Assembly (NCBI GenBank): GCA_030762175.1
Contig: CM060840.1
Span: 42,369,501 to 42,433,500, forward strand
Source: Metallyticus violacea
Taxonomy: Eukaryota > Arthropoda > Insecta > Mantodea > Metallyticidae
DNA: 64,000 bases
Reading direction: 5' to 3'
Made by a program: the position numbers and the translations under genes. Of the stretch, positions 23,405 through 36,659 are shown piece by piece. The notes under the pieces are model-generated. The model was given only the letters and a program-made list of their open reading frames with translations. It was not told where the DNA came from and did not search any database. The stretch's first letter is position 1. Each line of letters starts with the position of its first letter.

Positions 23405-23690
23405 GAAGGTAGGTTTTCACGGCCGGAGTCATAGATGTCGGTACAATTTTCTTCCGGACGTTATGCCGTGGTCTGCTGGAGTTGAACTTCCCGGACCAGT
23501 AAGTGGAGAGCTCTGACACTATAAATATAGCGACACTAACGGTCAACGCTTCAGACGCAGTGAATCAAAGGAGGAAGTTACGTCCACGCCACTGAAGATT
23601 TCCGCCGTAGCTGTGGACGAAACGTCTGGAAAATTCGTTTCCAGCAGACCACAGCATAACAGCCCAAAAGAAAATTGTATTGACACAATC
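23405..23690 (+). mobile_element. Penelope-like terminal segment with hammerhead-ribozyme-like core
   Basis: Two arms, about 23434-23480 and 23641-23687, are imperfect reverse complements (cores tacaattttcttccgg and ttatgccgtggtctgctgg). Near the right arm lies CTGAAGA (23592-23598), then 20 bases, then GAAACGTC (23619-23626). CTGANGA...GAAA followed by GTC is the conserved hammerhead core. CCA just before CTGAAGA can pair with TGG just after GTC as a short stem I, and ACGT gives the minimal self-complementary stem III reported for hammerheads in Penelope-like retroelements. Stem II between the two core halves can form TCCGC/GTGGA but has mismatches next to the core, so activity is doubtful. 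No reverse transcriptase is attached. Confidence 0.5.
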
Positions 23691-26031
23691 AGGTATGTTG
23701 AGTGTTGCTAATCGGAATGGTACAGCATTTGTACCGAGGGTAAAAAGATTTTACCATTATAACTTTTCAATAAATAAAGTGACACAAGTGGCAATAACTT
23801 GAAACGTCTAAAAGTATGTTATTCTTGTGAGTAGTAAACAGCAATACTGAATTAATGGAAATGAAGGCGAGATATAAACTGAAAAAGGTTAGAAAGTACA
23901 GTAAATAGCACGGGTCAACTAAACTTACACAATGAGTGTGAGGCTCTTACCTTTTACAAAGTCTGAGGCGCATCACATGTCCAGTGAAGGTTTAAATCAT
24001 GTTCATTTTGCTTACATTATGAACACTAGCACACAGTTTCATTTATACTATAAAGAAATGTTGTTAGTGTCCAGGTAAATGGTTGTCAAAATGTTTAGTG
24101 GCCATTCTGCCATACACGTGAACTGAAAAGAAAATAATGACAACATATTCATAAGCAACAAACCACTTATTCTAGAACCTAGTCACTTTAATATTTCTTA
24201 GATGTAATCCTCTGCTACATTTATCACCAGCTAGCACACTTCTAAAAGACGCTGTACACACACACAGCTAAGCCATTTTTATTTAGGTCTGTAGAAAACT
24301 TTCTGCTGTAACACTGTTATGTAGCCATTCCCGGCTTCTGCATCTAAAGTCTTTGCTGTCAAGCTACTTCGAATGGTGAGTGGAAATAAAATTAACAGAA
24401 CAGGTCTAGCAGCATTAACTTGTGTTTGTCCGAAAGACTGACACCCAACTAGCCACCATTCGATATGACAAAGTATCATTACCTCAGGCTTCTCGGAGGC
24501 CCGACCCATTCCTGATAACCTCAATTATAATTCATGCATCGTACGCAATTAATAAAACCATTGCTTTAGGTCGGTCAACTTTACGTCACTATTCGACGGC
24601 CTCATATTCGCCCCTCTATACTCAATGCACTATTGATGCTGAGTGTGTTGAACAAATATGTTCTTCTTGTAGACATGCTGAAAATGATCTTCACATTTCA
24701 TTAGCCGCGTGGTGACACCGTTACCTGCTTTCTTTTCAGTCCTCGAACTTTGGATCAATGCATGACTACTTACAACAATGCTACCAAAGTAAAACTTCCA
24801 AAATGTATGATACTTTTAAAATGTTCTTCCTTTTCCTTATTTTGCAATAAATTAACAATTTTTATGTAACTTATGTAAAATTAAACTGTGTTAAAATGAA
24901 CAATGTAAACCTGACGTTCTGTCAGATAAGAAAATGAAGAATTAATAAACTGTGGCATTTTTTGATTACGAAACTTTGCAGTTCAAACTTTTACTTAACT
25001 TTTGTGCGTTTAACCATTTCCTTACTTTTAAAACTAGACAATGCTTCATTTCAGGTTTATAAATTTATCTGACATTTACAGTCATATAAGTTTTGTATGA
25101 ACTTGTTCATATATTAATATTCATTTTTGCAATTTTTTGTCTTTAAATATTAAATGATGATTTATAAATCCCCTCTATTTCCAAGAAACGAGGATCACGG
25201 CTGAATGGATGCAAATATTTATGGCATGCAAATGGAATTTATTAAAATATCCGCAAATTTAAAAATAGAAACGGGCATATATAAGCTTGTAAAATAATAG
25301 TTGGTGCAAGAGAGCAGCAGCTTATTCTCCAAGTTTCTTTGACGGATGACATGTTGAGTCTTTTGCGTAAGAGCCAGGCATCCCAAGTCTCCGGAATTTC
25401 TGGTAATTTAAGCAGCTTATAGATTTTACTCCTCGCCTCTTGTCTGCCAATTTGTTTCTTCTTATGTTGGCTCTGCGTAACATTTAAGAAGCACAGAGAG
25501 GGATTTTTCTTTAATCCGCCCGTTGTTTTCTATCGGAATATATAAGGAAAAGAAATAAGCTGACAGAAAGAAGATGCCAATCAAAAGAATACAATTTCAT
25601 AGATTTTGTTTTATATATTTGTAGTGGCTGTGTTCTGCTACTAGCTGTCAAAATATAAAATTATGTGAAGTATGTTTGAGGAAGCAAGAATTCCCTGAAT
25701 GCCTTATTCTAAGAAACGATAAAAACCATATTAATTCCGTCACGAAAAAAAAAAAATGGACTATCACAATCAAAACAAATACTTTTGACCCAGGAGTAAC
25801 TGTCAAATCCTTCAAGGAATTCTGTCAAACGAAAGTGTGGGAACATGATTCATATTCTCATATTCAAGGTCTAAAAATTGGAATTAGCTTTGAAAGGAAT
25901 GCTGAAATAATGATAGATCGTTGTATTTCCTATTGGACCAGATCAATTTCCAAGTGTATAAGTAACGGATAAAAATTACTCTTGATCAAGTACGAACACA
26001 GCAGCAGACTGTTTGTACTTCCGGCTAATCC
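23691..26031. other. AT-rich stretch, no gene recognised
   Basis: Small frames at 24422-24715 (+), 24524-24279 (-) and 25676-25972 (+, 98 codons) have no recognised motif. No repeat or RNA gene was identified. Confidence 0.55.
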
Positions 26032-26044
26032 GTAGATCACGTGA

Positions 26045-26294
26045 TTGGATTTGTTTATTTACGGACGCTCTTTAATATCTCAGGTCATCAGCGTCCCATT
26101 CAAATCAGGGCGTGAAACGGCCGACAAATTTTGCTCAGAGGCATCCTCTTTCAGGCTTGAGGTTCTTTTTCGACACGAAAAATGTACGATACGCGACCCA
26201 CGGCTTTGCTTCCCTTCCACAGGAAGCCATACTTAGGATTTTTACGCCCGAAATAATCCATCGGTCCTGGCAGGGTTTGAACCCGCGATCTTGG
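26045..26294 (-). mobile_element. tRNA-Gly-like SINE, family 1, copy B (5'-truncated head)
   Basis: Minus-strand copy sharing the full body and tail of the 43.7-kb SINE. The head stops just past box B (GGTTCAAACCC-type, about 26284-26274), so box A is lost and the copy could not be transcribed on its own. Flanks gtagatcacgtga (26032-26044) and gtagatcatatga (26295-26307) match at 11 of 13 positions and mark the target-site duplication. The truncation at the 5' end with an intact tail fits target-primed insertion. Confidence 0.9.
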
Positions 26295-26307
26295 GTAGAT
26301 CATATGA

Positions 26308-28039
26308 ACAACCTGCCAATTTAGCATTTGAATATCTCATTTTACTTTATATGAAACAAGGTCACTAAACACACAGCACTGACACTAAGTGTTCGTGCTA
26401 CGTCAAACAATGAAAAGAGAAACATAACAAGCGGACTGTGTAGTATAGAATGACCACAACAAAGATGACCTAGGAACTAACAGCAGTTACAACACCTCCT
26501 GCCCCATTTAACCAGAGGTAAAAGCGAATGTTTACCTACTGTACCTATTAAACAACTGTTCTGTTGTGGTATTATTGACACAGGATCGCCTTGCTTATCA
26601 AATCGTGTAAGCGAAATTGTTGACCAAAGGCTCTAAGAAGAAGAATTTGAAGAATTTCCAAACCCATGTTCATGTAGCATATTTGCACCTTTTATATATA
26701 TACGATGAAAGTTTTGACGCACTGTTTTATTATACCTTCTATAAAATATGAAACCAAATAAAGTATACCCTAATTGTGCTTTAATTTCCGCTTTTTCTAA
26801 TGCAATATTCAACTAATTTCCTCCTCCTACCAAATCATTTAATTGCATAGTCATTTTTATTGTCTAAAGTCTGTTTCTTTTAATTATAAAGTGGTCTTTG
26901 GGTAAACATGAAAAGGTACTGAATTTGTATATTTCCCTCATATAAGGAGAAATTTTTTGTCAGTTTTATTGAATCCTGAATTCTAACACATGTTGTATAA
27001 ATACGAATAGCATACATGTACTCATATGGCTCTTATGCCTATTACTCGTAAAGAATACTATGATTCAGTCTTCACTTTAGGCCTAGCATACGATCATATT
27101 CTCATTTGACTTGGAATGATATGACAGTGTAGTGATAATACTAATAATCCCTCATGTTTGAAGCCTTAGGTTACATAAACGTAGGTTAATATTTTACTTC
27201 ATATATAAACTACGTCATATTAGGAAATTCTCTGATTTAATTTCCTAAGATAGCAAAACTTTTTCCATCAGCATCGTCATCATAATATATAACTGAAAAT
27301 AGAATCAGATGATAGCACCCACTAATCTGAGATGTGTCTAATCTTCAGTTGGGAACATGGCATTTGATGAAACGAAATTTTAATAAACTCTATTGTGATA
27401 CTGCATGGAAATACGCGGTATATTATAGTAAGAGCTTTCATATAAAATTCTCATTATTAAAAATTGTCTGTTTCTGCGTCAAAAAAAATGGAAAAATTAT
27501 CTACACGATAGTTTAATATACATCTAGTATTTACAAAAAATAGGTAGTGTTTACTTTTTAAAAAGTAACATATAAATCCTGTTTTCGGTTTATTGTTGTT
27601 CGGGTAGAAAATTTAAAACATGGAAGTAATTAACAAATGAAATAGCGAGAGATTATGTTAGTAGACATGGAACTTGTGCACATTCCATCTCAGCGGGCGA
27701 GCGATCCCTCGCATGAAAACTAAACAAACGTGTCTCAATCTGCACATATCAGTTCTAGATTGGGTTTTAACTTATGGAATGAGGCTTAAAGAATGAAAAC
27801 AGTGGTTTTTGGTTGATAACTAATATAGTGTTTTGTATTACTTTAATATCGTAATATCTAATTGGATTGGATTAGATTGATAGTGAGAAAGGGTTTCAGT
27901 GATGCTAAAGGGCTAGCCTTATTTTTTTATTAAGCCCTCAATGGACTCCAGGAGGAAGGGGTGAGTTAGGGGAGATATCCGGCGGCGAGAATCCAGGGGG
28001 CAGTGAGGCACAGATATAGACCAGATTCCTAACATGTTT
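26308..28039. other. AT-rich stretch, no gene recognised
   Basis: No gene seen. The portion 27910-28039 may belong to the 3' end of the SINE that follows. Confidence 0.55.
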
Positions 28040-28365
28040 GAAGATAGAGCCTTCCTCCCAAGGAATTTGAGACTTTCAGAAGGGCTATTTCCATACCAAA
28101 CCTTTCCAAAGCTAAAGTCACCGCCACACTGCAAACTGCACCATCCCATATCGTTAGGCACTTTCGATCTTGCAAAACACCAAAAGAATGAAACTATATT
28201 AAATGGGAGAGCGGAACATTTCCGGAAAGAAAACATCCATCCCAGTATTGGCCTAAGCGACCAGGGAGGGGGAAAAAGAAAAACTAGGTCAGCATTCAAC
28301 AAATTTAAATCTGGTTCTTCCTAATGCGAGTACCAAGTCTTACTACCTCGACTATTCCGCTCGGT
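28040..28365 (-). mobile_element. tRNA-derived SINE, family 2, copy 2
   Basis: The minus-strand head begins near 28362 (CCGAGCGGAATAGTCGAGGT) with a degraded box B (AGATTTAAATTTG, about 28312). The body matches copy 1 at 21341-21664: 'GGCCTAAGCGACCAGG', a CTCTCCC segment, 'ATGGGATGGTGCAGTTTGCA', 'TTTAGCTTTGGAAAGG', 'CCTTCTGAAAGTCTCAAATTC'. A 127-codon minus-strand frame crossing the element and a 96-codon plus-strand frame are by-products of the repeat, not genes. Confidence 0.7.
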
Positions 28366-29719
28366 TAAGTGCGATCTAAAAACAGTTTTATTTCTTGTAG
28401 TAAAAAGTTTAAATGGGGTGTATACCAACGGTTTTTCCACATTTCTCACTGCTTCTGAGAGAACAATATACAGATTAGTGAAATTACTTAAATCAACAGG
28501 ATCTGCTTAGATAAAAAGGATCCAGAGAAAACAACACTTTTGAGGTAAGGACACATGGACTTGCTGCATGTTTGAAGACTAGTTCGAGAAAGTCAATGAA
28601 GCACTTAATATCAAATTCTTCCACCCTTAATGCCACTAAACTTCTTCACTTAAGTTCTGTTAATTTCGTTAGTTTACAAACTAAAAGTTGCTGCACTTGG
28701 AGTTAATTTATTTTTGTGAGTGCTTTAGCGGTCCGTGCACAACATAATAGTCCACCCTTGTTAATATTCTAAAGCGACTGAGTTTTGTTTCACCTTGATG
28801 AGTGCTTAACAACAAAGCAATCATTATTATTGCAGTGTCGAAATTTCCGATCAAATACTTGAAATGCCTTTCTGTATATTAATAATAGATGTCTGGCAAG
28901 CAATAAATTAACATAGTATTAATGAATAATTTTTCTTTGTCGATACAAAGAGATAAGCACAAGTTTAACTTTCAGCAAACCAAGCGGGGTACAAGTGTGC
29001 CCCTGTCTCTATAACTCTTTGTCTGTGATTGTTGTAGTTCAAATACAACATTGTCAGTTCTTTACATTGTTATTTATCGCTTACAAACTATATTATATAA
29101 TAAGGGCAGTCATTATTATGTCCATTTAGTAATAGCACTTGAAATGTCACTGGGACACAACTGTATCCTGCTTGGTAGTCCGTGCTACATAATTATGGTA
29201 TTGATAAATTAAAAGTTTCAGTATGTTTTATAAGTTTAATTATTGAAGGAGGTTTTAAATTGAATGGCCTACAGGCCGCCATTTATGCATTATTTAGCTT
29301 ATATTTGCAAGCAGTCAGTATAATAGGAAATATGTCAGAGAGAAGGATTATGGGGAAAAAAACTTATAATTTAGAATGTTAATGTGACCTAAGTGAGGTA
29401 AAAAAAAGTATTGGAATAGCAAGTGGAAAGTGATGTGAGTTCTCTGTGATCTGAGATTAAAGATTTTGATACGGTGGTTGATGTTACTGAGAACATCGAT
29501 AATAAAGATGTAAACAATTATCAGCTAGCAATTAGTCCAACTTACACTGGTAAAAGTGCAATGGTATGGAAAGCAACCTACAGAAAACAAGAAAGTGCTA
29601 TACTATGTAAAGTAAAGTGTGTTTTGAATTATGTTTTAGTTTATTATTTGTAGTTTCAAACCGATGAAAACAACTCAAACACAGCAATATTCCAATAACA
29701 TTGTTTTCTGTTGTTGAGT
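28366..29719. other. AT-rich stretch, no gene recognised
   Basis: No recognisable gene. The right part (29400-29719) could be the decayed upstream portion of the transposase relic that follows. Confidence 0.5.
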
Positions 29720-30110
29720 AATGTTAATAACTCTGAAAATGTTGTATCATGATAAAATAGTATGTTTTTTTAACCCGGTTGATATTCCACCTTGGTATGT
29801 AATGTTTTTTGGATCTGTCAGAAGACAACCAATTATGTATACGTTATGGATTATAACGTTATTGCACATACATCGAATTTTTCAACTGCACAAGAATAGT
29901 TTAGTTTTCGGTGATCGAATAGTGATTAATGGTTTGTGGCCTGAAGTGAATCCATGCAATTTTCATTTATGGGGATAACTTAAGCACAATATCATCATTA
30001 AATTAGGCGAACTGATAGAAATTATCATTCCGAACATTACATTAGCGAATTGAAATGTGAAATGGAGAGGGGTGAATTATTAGCGTTGAAGAAAACTCTC
30101 AGGCAGCCAT
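29720..30110 (+). pseudogene. Tc1/mariner-superfamily transposase C-terminal relic
   Basis: An 85-codon plus-strand frame (29721-29978) ends with VFGDRIVINGLWPEVNPCNF followed by HLWG. This corresponds to the block '(V)FGDRIVSxGLWPPRSPDLNPCDFYLWG' that surrounds the third catalytic residue in a transposase family common in insects. One frame over and just upstream, AHTSNFSTAQE (about 29862-29895) matches the 'QDGATAHTANxS' block around the second catalytic residue, so a frameshift separates them. Beyond 29978 the stop is followed by LKHNIIIKLGELIEIIIPNI, the expected C-terminal helix. The N-terminal half was not found. Confidence 0.7.
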
Positions 30111-33100
30111 CAAAACAAAATACCATTCTGGTTACATTTTCTGTGTGCAGAGCATTTATCATAAAGAATTTGTATTTCAATATTACTACACCGATATTCT
30201 ACAACAATTACTGTCGAATGCCTCACCAGCAGTGACCTCATGATAATGCGAGGCCTCATTCTGCCTTATTGATTCAATCGTTGTTGACTGAAAAGTAGAG
30301 ACAATTGTTTTCTTAACTACCACACGCTTGGGATTTATTTTTATTTCTTCCATCTGAAACGAGCAATGAAAGTGGTAGCAAAATGTTGTTGCTAATTACT
30401 AGGCATCAGAATTTCTAAGCGCTGATATTGGAATGAAGTTATGCTGATGTTGCCTGTACACGAGAGGTAGACGGGAAAAACAGTCCTCCTTTGTTGCGCC
30501 TATCACAGTTTTTGTTTACCCGCCAAGGGGTTATGATAGCCTATGTTTTAGTGTACACTATATATGTTAAGTGCTTAAGAATTCCAATGCATACTGACAA
30601 GCAGTTTTAGTTGCGCGAAGATTCCACGAATAGCAGCGGTTGTTTCAAGAAGTTACTTGTAGACAAGATAAAACTTGATTATCATGGACTGGTTTGTGTG
30701 ACATGATGCTCCAGCAAGAGAAGTTTATCATCGTGAATAGTTGCAGGATCAGAGTCATCCTGTGCAAGCACATTCCTACAGCTGTCAATCTGGGTCTGCT
30801 CCGTTGCTTACTCAGGTAATGGAGTGGACTGTCGCATTGCTCTGCAGTCACAAGCCTGTTTTGCGCAAATTCACATATCATATCCACAATACAAGAAGAT
30901 TCGGAAATCCGGTGCTCATTCGCTTCTCTGCGTTTTCCTCCGTCCTTCAAGTTTTGAATCCATCACAGTAGCATGACTAGAACTTTGCTTAGCTCTTAAA
31001 CGATAATTAACATTAAAACAATAGTTAATCAAGTGTGTCAAATGTAATTCTTACGTGAAGATACCAAGAGAGTTGGCACTTATTACACTAATCTGGCAGC
31101 ACAGTGTTTATGTTTTGATATTCCATAAGCATGCATTTGTAGTAGTGTTCAGAGATGCATTGTAGAACATATGAACATGGCATGAGCATTGGAAACGTAC
31201 CAACTTCAAGATTGAATTACGATTTTTGGGACAAAATGTCTCGAATACGTGGGAAAACATCGTGTATGGGCCAAATACAATGTCGTGTTCAGCCATACTG
31301 AAATAGTGCCGCATTTGTACAAGGCTGTACAGTAAGGTCAGTAAGGAACAGACCAATAACGTTTCAAGCAAAGATCGCACAGAGCGACTATCGCAGAAGT
31401 TGCACGGGAGTTCAGTATTTCGATAGACAGTGTTCATTTCACTTCATTCGGATATATTTTTATCTTCAAAGAATCTAAAAATATGCGAAATGTCCGGTAT
31501 TGTTTACAGAGACTCGGTGATTAAGTCGAAAAATAGTGTGGTATATCTGTGTCATATCACTTTGTAATGACTTGATCAAAAAACCTGTTGCACCGTAATA
31601 ATCAAGTGTCCTTACTTTCTGAATAATCTCGTGCTAAATGAGCTTCCCCTCTTGTAGGAGGAGATTGCCCTTAATCAACTTTATTTAATTCAATTTAATT
31701 TCTTTGTTACTTCATCTTCTTCACTATAGAATTTCGTTCACCTTTCCGTGAAGTCTTCGCAAATACGACTTAGAGGGAACTCCGTGTAATAAGTTAGTCC
31801 AGTTATGGTCAACATGTGTTTTATAATATTAATATTTTATTCATAAACAATTTAAATCTACAATAAGGCCTGCAATTAAACCCGCATCCACATCTATCCA
31901 AATTAAGGCGTTTATATGCATGGTGCTTCAATTTTGATATTTTGAAGTACTTTGTCGCTTTCTGTTTCTACAGTCAAAATCTGACATGGTTTTCCTAGAG
32001 CGCGTCGCAAAGATTAAAGAAGAATCTTCTTAGACACCTACTTAGAAGCGTTCCTTAGTTAAGTCCCAAACATTATCTCGGAATAAACGCTGGAAAATAT
32101 CCCAAGAGATAGCGCAAAAACGTAATTAATGACAAACCAATTATCCGGGTAATAAACGTTATCACGTAAGAATTAGCAGTAAATCTTCAAGGTCTCACAT
32201 CGGTAACGAGAATTTAAGCTAATGAGCCGTTAACAGCGTTTCAAAAACTTCATTGGAGTTGCTATCTCTTTCGAACCAATAGTGGCTTCTCCAACAAACC
32301 CGCTCCACCCTGCTGTTCACACTCATTTCCAGTTGGAACCCTGAAATATTACTTTTTAACCGGTTGGTATAGGGCTTCGAACTTTTCAATAACCATTAGG
32401 TGAAAATGAGCCAGTTAAACGCTAGTTTTATGATCGTGCCCTCCTTAACTTTTCCGCATTAGAAGGTTTCGGCGCTATAATAATAAGGCGAAGGAAAACC
32501 AATAATTTCTCTGTAGCTTCTCCACCCCCTCTCCAGACCTTCCACCTCATTCGTTCCATATATATTTCTTTCTTCATCTATCTACTACTTCTCTCGCTCT
32601 CTCTGGAGCAGATAATAGAAATATACAGAGGAAACTTGCAAGAAACTCCATCTCACACCTTGTGTGTATCTCTATGAGCATTAGTGCTCTTTTTTTATCA
32701 GAAGAAAGAAGGAAAAAGATGATGCAAGGTGGGTAGAGTGGAACCGCGAGGAAAATCGATTAGTCGGACGCTTCTCTCATCCTCTTGGTGGCGTGCTTCG
32801 TTTAGCGGGGTCTTTTGAGAGGCGCTAATGAAGCCTCCCCCTCTCCCTCTGCTGCATACTCGACCTGGTAGGTAAGAGGTTGCAGGTAGGTGTGGTGAGT
32901 ACGGAAGATGACAACGAGTGGTGGTTGCGGTAAAGTACAATCAAAACAAGGAAAAAGCGAACCGCATTCTCCGAAGAGAAAGTTTTTCTACATTGGGAAC
33001 CTTAAACGACAAATTCCGAAGCACAAACTAAACTAATGTTTGGGACAGCTAAAACCTATTTCAATCCATAATGTCTTATCGGTTACAAGCTGCAGAATAC

Positions 33101-33962
33101 AACTTTTTATACAACACACACCAATATAGTTGTTTTAACACAAGGCACTCTAAACTAAAATCTTCGATTTTACAACACACCGGTGTATTTTAAGGCCTTC
33201 GAGAGAGAATTTAAGTTGTGGATTCCATGTCATAGAGATAAGCTACGCTATAGAACTCAAAATCCTAAAATAGAGGTCTTTGGACAAGATTATCGGCCTT
33301 TTCACGTCCAGGTAATACCTTCGATCCTTGTCAGATAGCGTTAAAGGCGATGGGGCTATCACCTGTCCTTCTGCCCTCTGTCGGAAAATAAGCTTAACTA
33401 CAATTCTCCAGGGTAAACGAAACGTCTTACTACAGAAGGCACCGAAGTGGCAGGATGAAATGCCGGGTTCTAACTAACTCAAAGTGTGGTGATCATTATA
33501 AATTACATGCTTTTAAATTTTAACGTTATGTACAGGCCTTCATTGGATTAATCGACTTTAGATATGGTGGAAAGTACTAACATAGAATCCGAATATTTAA
33601 GAATAGCTGCAATCAGAAGGAAAAAGTATAATTAGAATTGTTTCCAAATAAATGAAGGAAAATTATAATGTCCTATAAGTAATATATGTTGGTGAACCTG
33701 CAATTATGTCAGGCTACAGGAAAACCAGTAATACCTGATATCATCATTGCGCATGCCCAACGGTATACTATGTCTTTTTCAGCGTTTCTTTCTTCTTTTA
33801 AAGAAAAGTTTAGCATAATATATAAATTAAATATAACAGTATTGTCGCTAACTGATTTAAATTCAAAGAGCATTTGCTCACTTCCTAAAAGCCAGTAAAC
33901 TTTAATAACGCGACCTTGGGGTTCTCAGATCTTAATATTCTCTAATCTATTACATCCTTTTC
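30111..33962. other. Non-coding stretch with weak transposon-like traces
   Basis: A 101-codon minus frame (30950-30645) and a 109-codon minus frame (31437-31108) have no recognised domain. On the plus strand at 31378-31430, ATIAEVAREFSISIDSVHFT resembles a transposase helix-turn-helix, without further support. About 32500-32700 is pyrimidine-rich. Around 33286-33380, ATCGGCC, TTTCACG and GATGGGGCT resemble the tail half of SINE family 1, possibly a very old copy. Confidence 0.4.
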
Positions 33963-34415
33963 TCAATCAACTACTGTATATTAAAATAAAATAGTTAAAG
34001 ATAACTATCGTTATAAACCATGATATACGAATCTTTTCGTAATAAAGTTAGTTTGTTTTACTGCCTGATTTACATATCTGAATTAATAATGGGCATCTAC
34101 ACATAGATGGCCTTACTGCACTGGAACCCGTCCGTTCATCTCCACGTCTCGAAGAAGAAAGTGAAGTGAGTTTAGTCTTGCAAAACCATAGCGCCATGTC
34201 TTACCACGCATGCGCTACCTTCCCCTCCAATTATACGTTTGTTAACACCAATCTTAACGACCTCTTCCAGGGCATATTGCAGTATATATGTTTACAATGA
34301 ACTTATACACTACTGAAGTAACGTGGCACATATTAATAATAAAATTGTAATGCATAATGTTACCTCCTCATAACAAAATAATTTTTAAAACGACTGCTTA
34401 CAGCGTTGCTGTATT
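33963..34415 (+). repeat. Unclassified dispersed repeat, copy 2
   Basis: Aligned by eye to 11381-11775 on the same strand; the shared landmarks are listed there. This copy has 30 to 60 extra bases between 'gtaacgtggcac' and 'cttacagcgttgct'. The moderate divergence points to independent, old insertions of one family, not a recent segmental duplication. Confidence 0.6.
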
Positions 34416-36659
34416 AGTGACATTATCCAGAAATTTAGGTAACGTTTGTTATGTACTCCACCCGGTGAGAAATACGCAAACGATTTCTTTTAAATAATAA
34501 ACGTTTCGTAATGACAGCAACGAATTCAATTTATTATTAAATACTAATGCAGTTATAAATATTAACGTCTGTTTAAAAACGGTGCATGATACACATTTTA
34601 AAAGTTGTTTTAAACACATATTAAATAAAATGCTACTTTTAACACTTATTCACATATAACTATAATGACACCTTAATATTCAATTCGTTTGTTTTTATTC
34701 GATGGTTTACAATTAGCTTCTATGTCTTTTGCGTTTTATTTTTACTGTCACGATCAGAAACAAGAAGAACGAAACTTTGCTCTCTCTTTGATATACAAGA
34801 CACCCTTATCGCGATTTGGAGATAAAAGGAGAAGACATTTATTCTAGACAATCTATCAAGCCCGTCTTTAAAATAGGGTGCCCATAACATATCGGAAATC
34901 AGTATAAATACATTAAATGTGTACAAAAAGAATGGACTTTAAATATAAAGTAAATATATAAAAAAGAAATAAGATATGAAACTATATAATAAGCAAAATT
35001 TAAGAGTATAAGCAATAAATAAAGTCTTCAGAAAAATACAATAGAATGATACAATCTGCAACGGATCTTTTAGAATTTGAGTATTTTTTTATTTGAAAAA
35101 TGGTTTGGAACATTTCTTAATGAAATGACAAGTACATTTAACCCTCGAGTGTCGAAAAGCGAACCTATTACTAACGAACTTGTCCGTATTACTGAGGAAA
35201 GAACTGCAATGTTCATAACTTGGCTGTAGTCCATTTCCATGCAAACGGTTGGGTCAATAATTACAGCGGATTGCAATTGTCTGTTTATAGATATTATGCT
35301 TTTGTTCTGGTAGAGTCGTCGTCTGAAATGCAGTAAACATCTTAAAAGAATTTCTAGTTCTTATTTTTAACGGTTCTATCAACTCTACATTTCTAAAAAC
35401 TGCAACGTTATCAACAAGTATAATTATATATTTGGTATGTGACAATTTCATTTTAGAGTTTAATGTTGTCTTATTTGTTACTTCTTTATTATTCTTTATA
35501 TACACAGAGCGTTTCAAAATTATACGCCATAACTTCTTGAGTTCATCATATGTAAAAATAATTTATAATAGCATGAATATTTTAAGTGTTTAGTTTCCAA
35601 AAAATTAAGGTATGTCTAGCACATACTATGACACTTAACTCTTCACATTATCCTTAAAAATGAAAATGTTGACCTTCCTCTAAAGAAAAGCTTCACCTCG
35701 ACACTCCTCGAAGACGAACTCAAAATGCTGATACATTTACTAACATAATTTTCAACATCATCGACCGGGGATAGATACACCAATGTTTTTAAATGTACCC
35801 ATAAATAGAATTTCAGTGAGTTCAAACCAGGTGAGCGTGAAGGCCAAGCAATTGATTCATTTTACCAGGAAAATTGCGAATTTAACAAATAATTGGGGAC
35901 TTTACACTTCTCGGATTTGAAAATCTATATCTTGATAATATAAACCATCCTCGGGAATTAAAATATGTAGTTTGTATATCTTAATACAGCAATATAAAAT
36001 TAACAGACTTTAACACATTTTCTGAAGTTAGAAAAAATATAATAACATTGTATTGAAAGAGCCATAACTGCGAAATTAAGCATTTCTTGACCAAAGCCCA
36101 TATTATAAGTGTTAAAATAAGTGTTTAAATACGTAGTATAACTTCAGGAATTATTTTATAGTATGGAGGCATATATACAATAAGGAACAAAAAGTAACTA
36201 TTGAAACTCTGTAACTAAAATATCAAGACTTAGAAATAGATAAAATACTTAAATATATGCGTCATTTCTGTGGTTGGTGAGGTTGTGAGCTACCCTGCTA
36301 TACTCACCTCAACTTGAGCATTTAGAAAATCACTGGAGTCGAGGCATCTCGTTTCTACAATTATAACCGATTTAGTAAAAATACACAAAGATGCAAATAC
36401 CAAAGTTTCTGAATATCTTGTATTTAACTATGAGGAATATGTCTATACAATTGATGTTAAATGCCTTTACATACTTTAGAATTTGTAATTTCCTTATTTC
36501 CAATAATTGTTCATGTTTCATATTTTTAGTGGTGATGAACGTACAATTTTTGGTATATTTTTTTTCAAATTAGCTCCCCTTATTATTACAAATTTTACCA
36601 CCTATAAACACAGGATGATTCTGTTGCTGGAGGCCCCAAATTATTGTTTATAAAAATGT
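34416..36659. other. AT-rich stretch, no gene recognised
   Basis: Only short AT-driven frames (up to 87 codons). No motif or repeat recognised. Confidence 0.6.

Noticed and set aside
27919..28324. 127-codon minus and 96-codon plus frames
   Set aside because: Both fall within the second family SINE copy and are by-products of that repeat.
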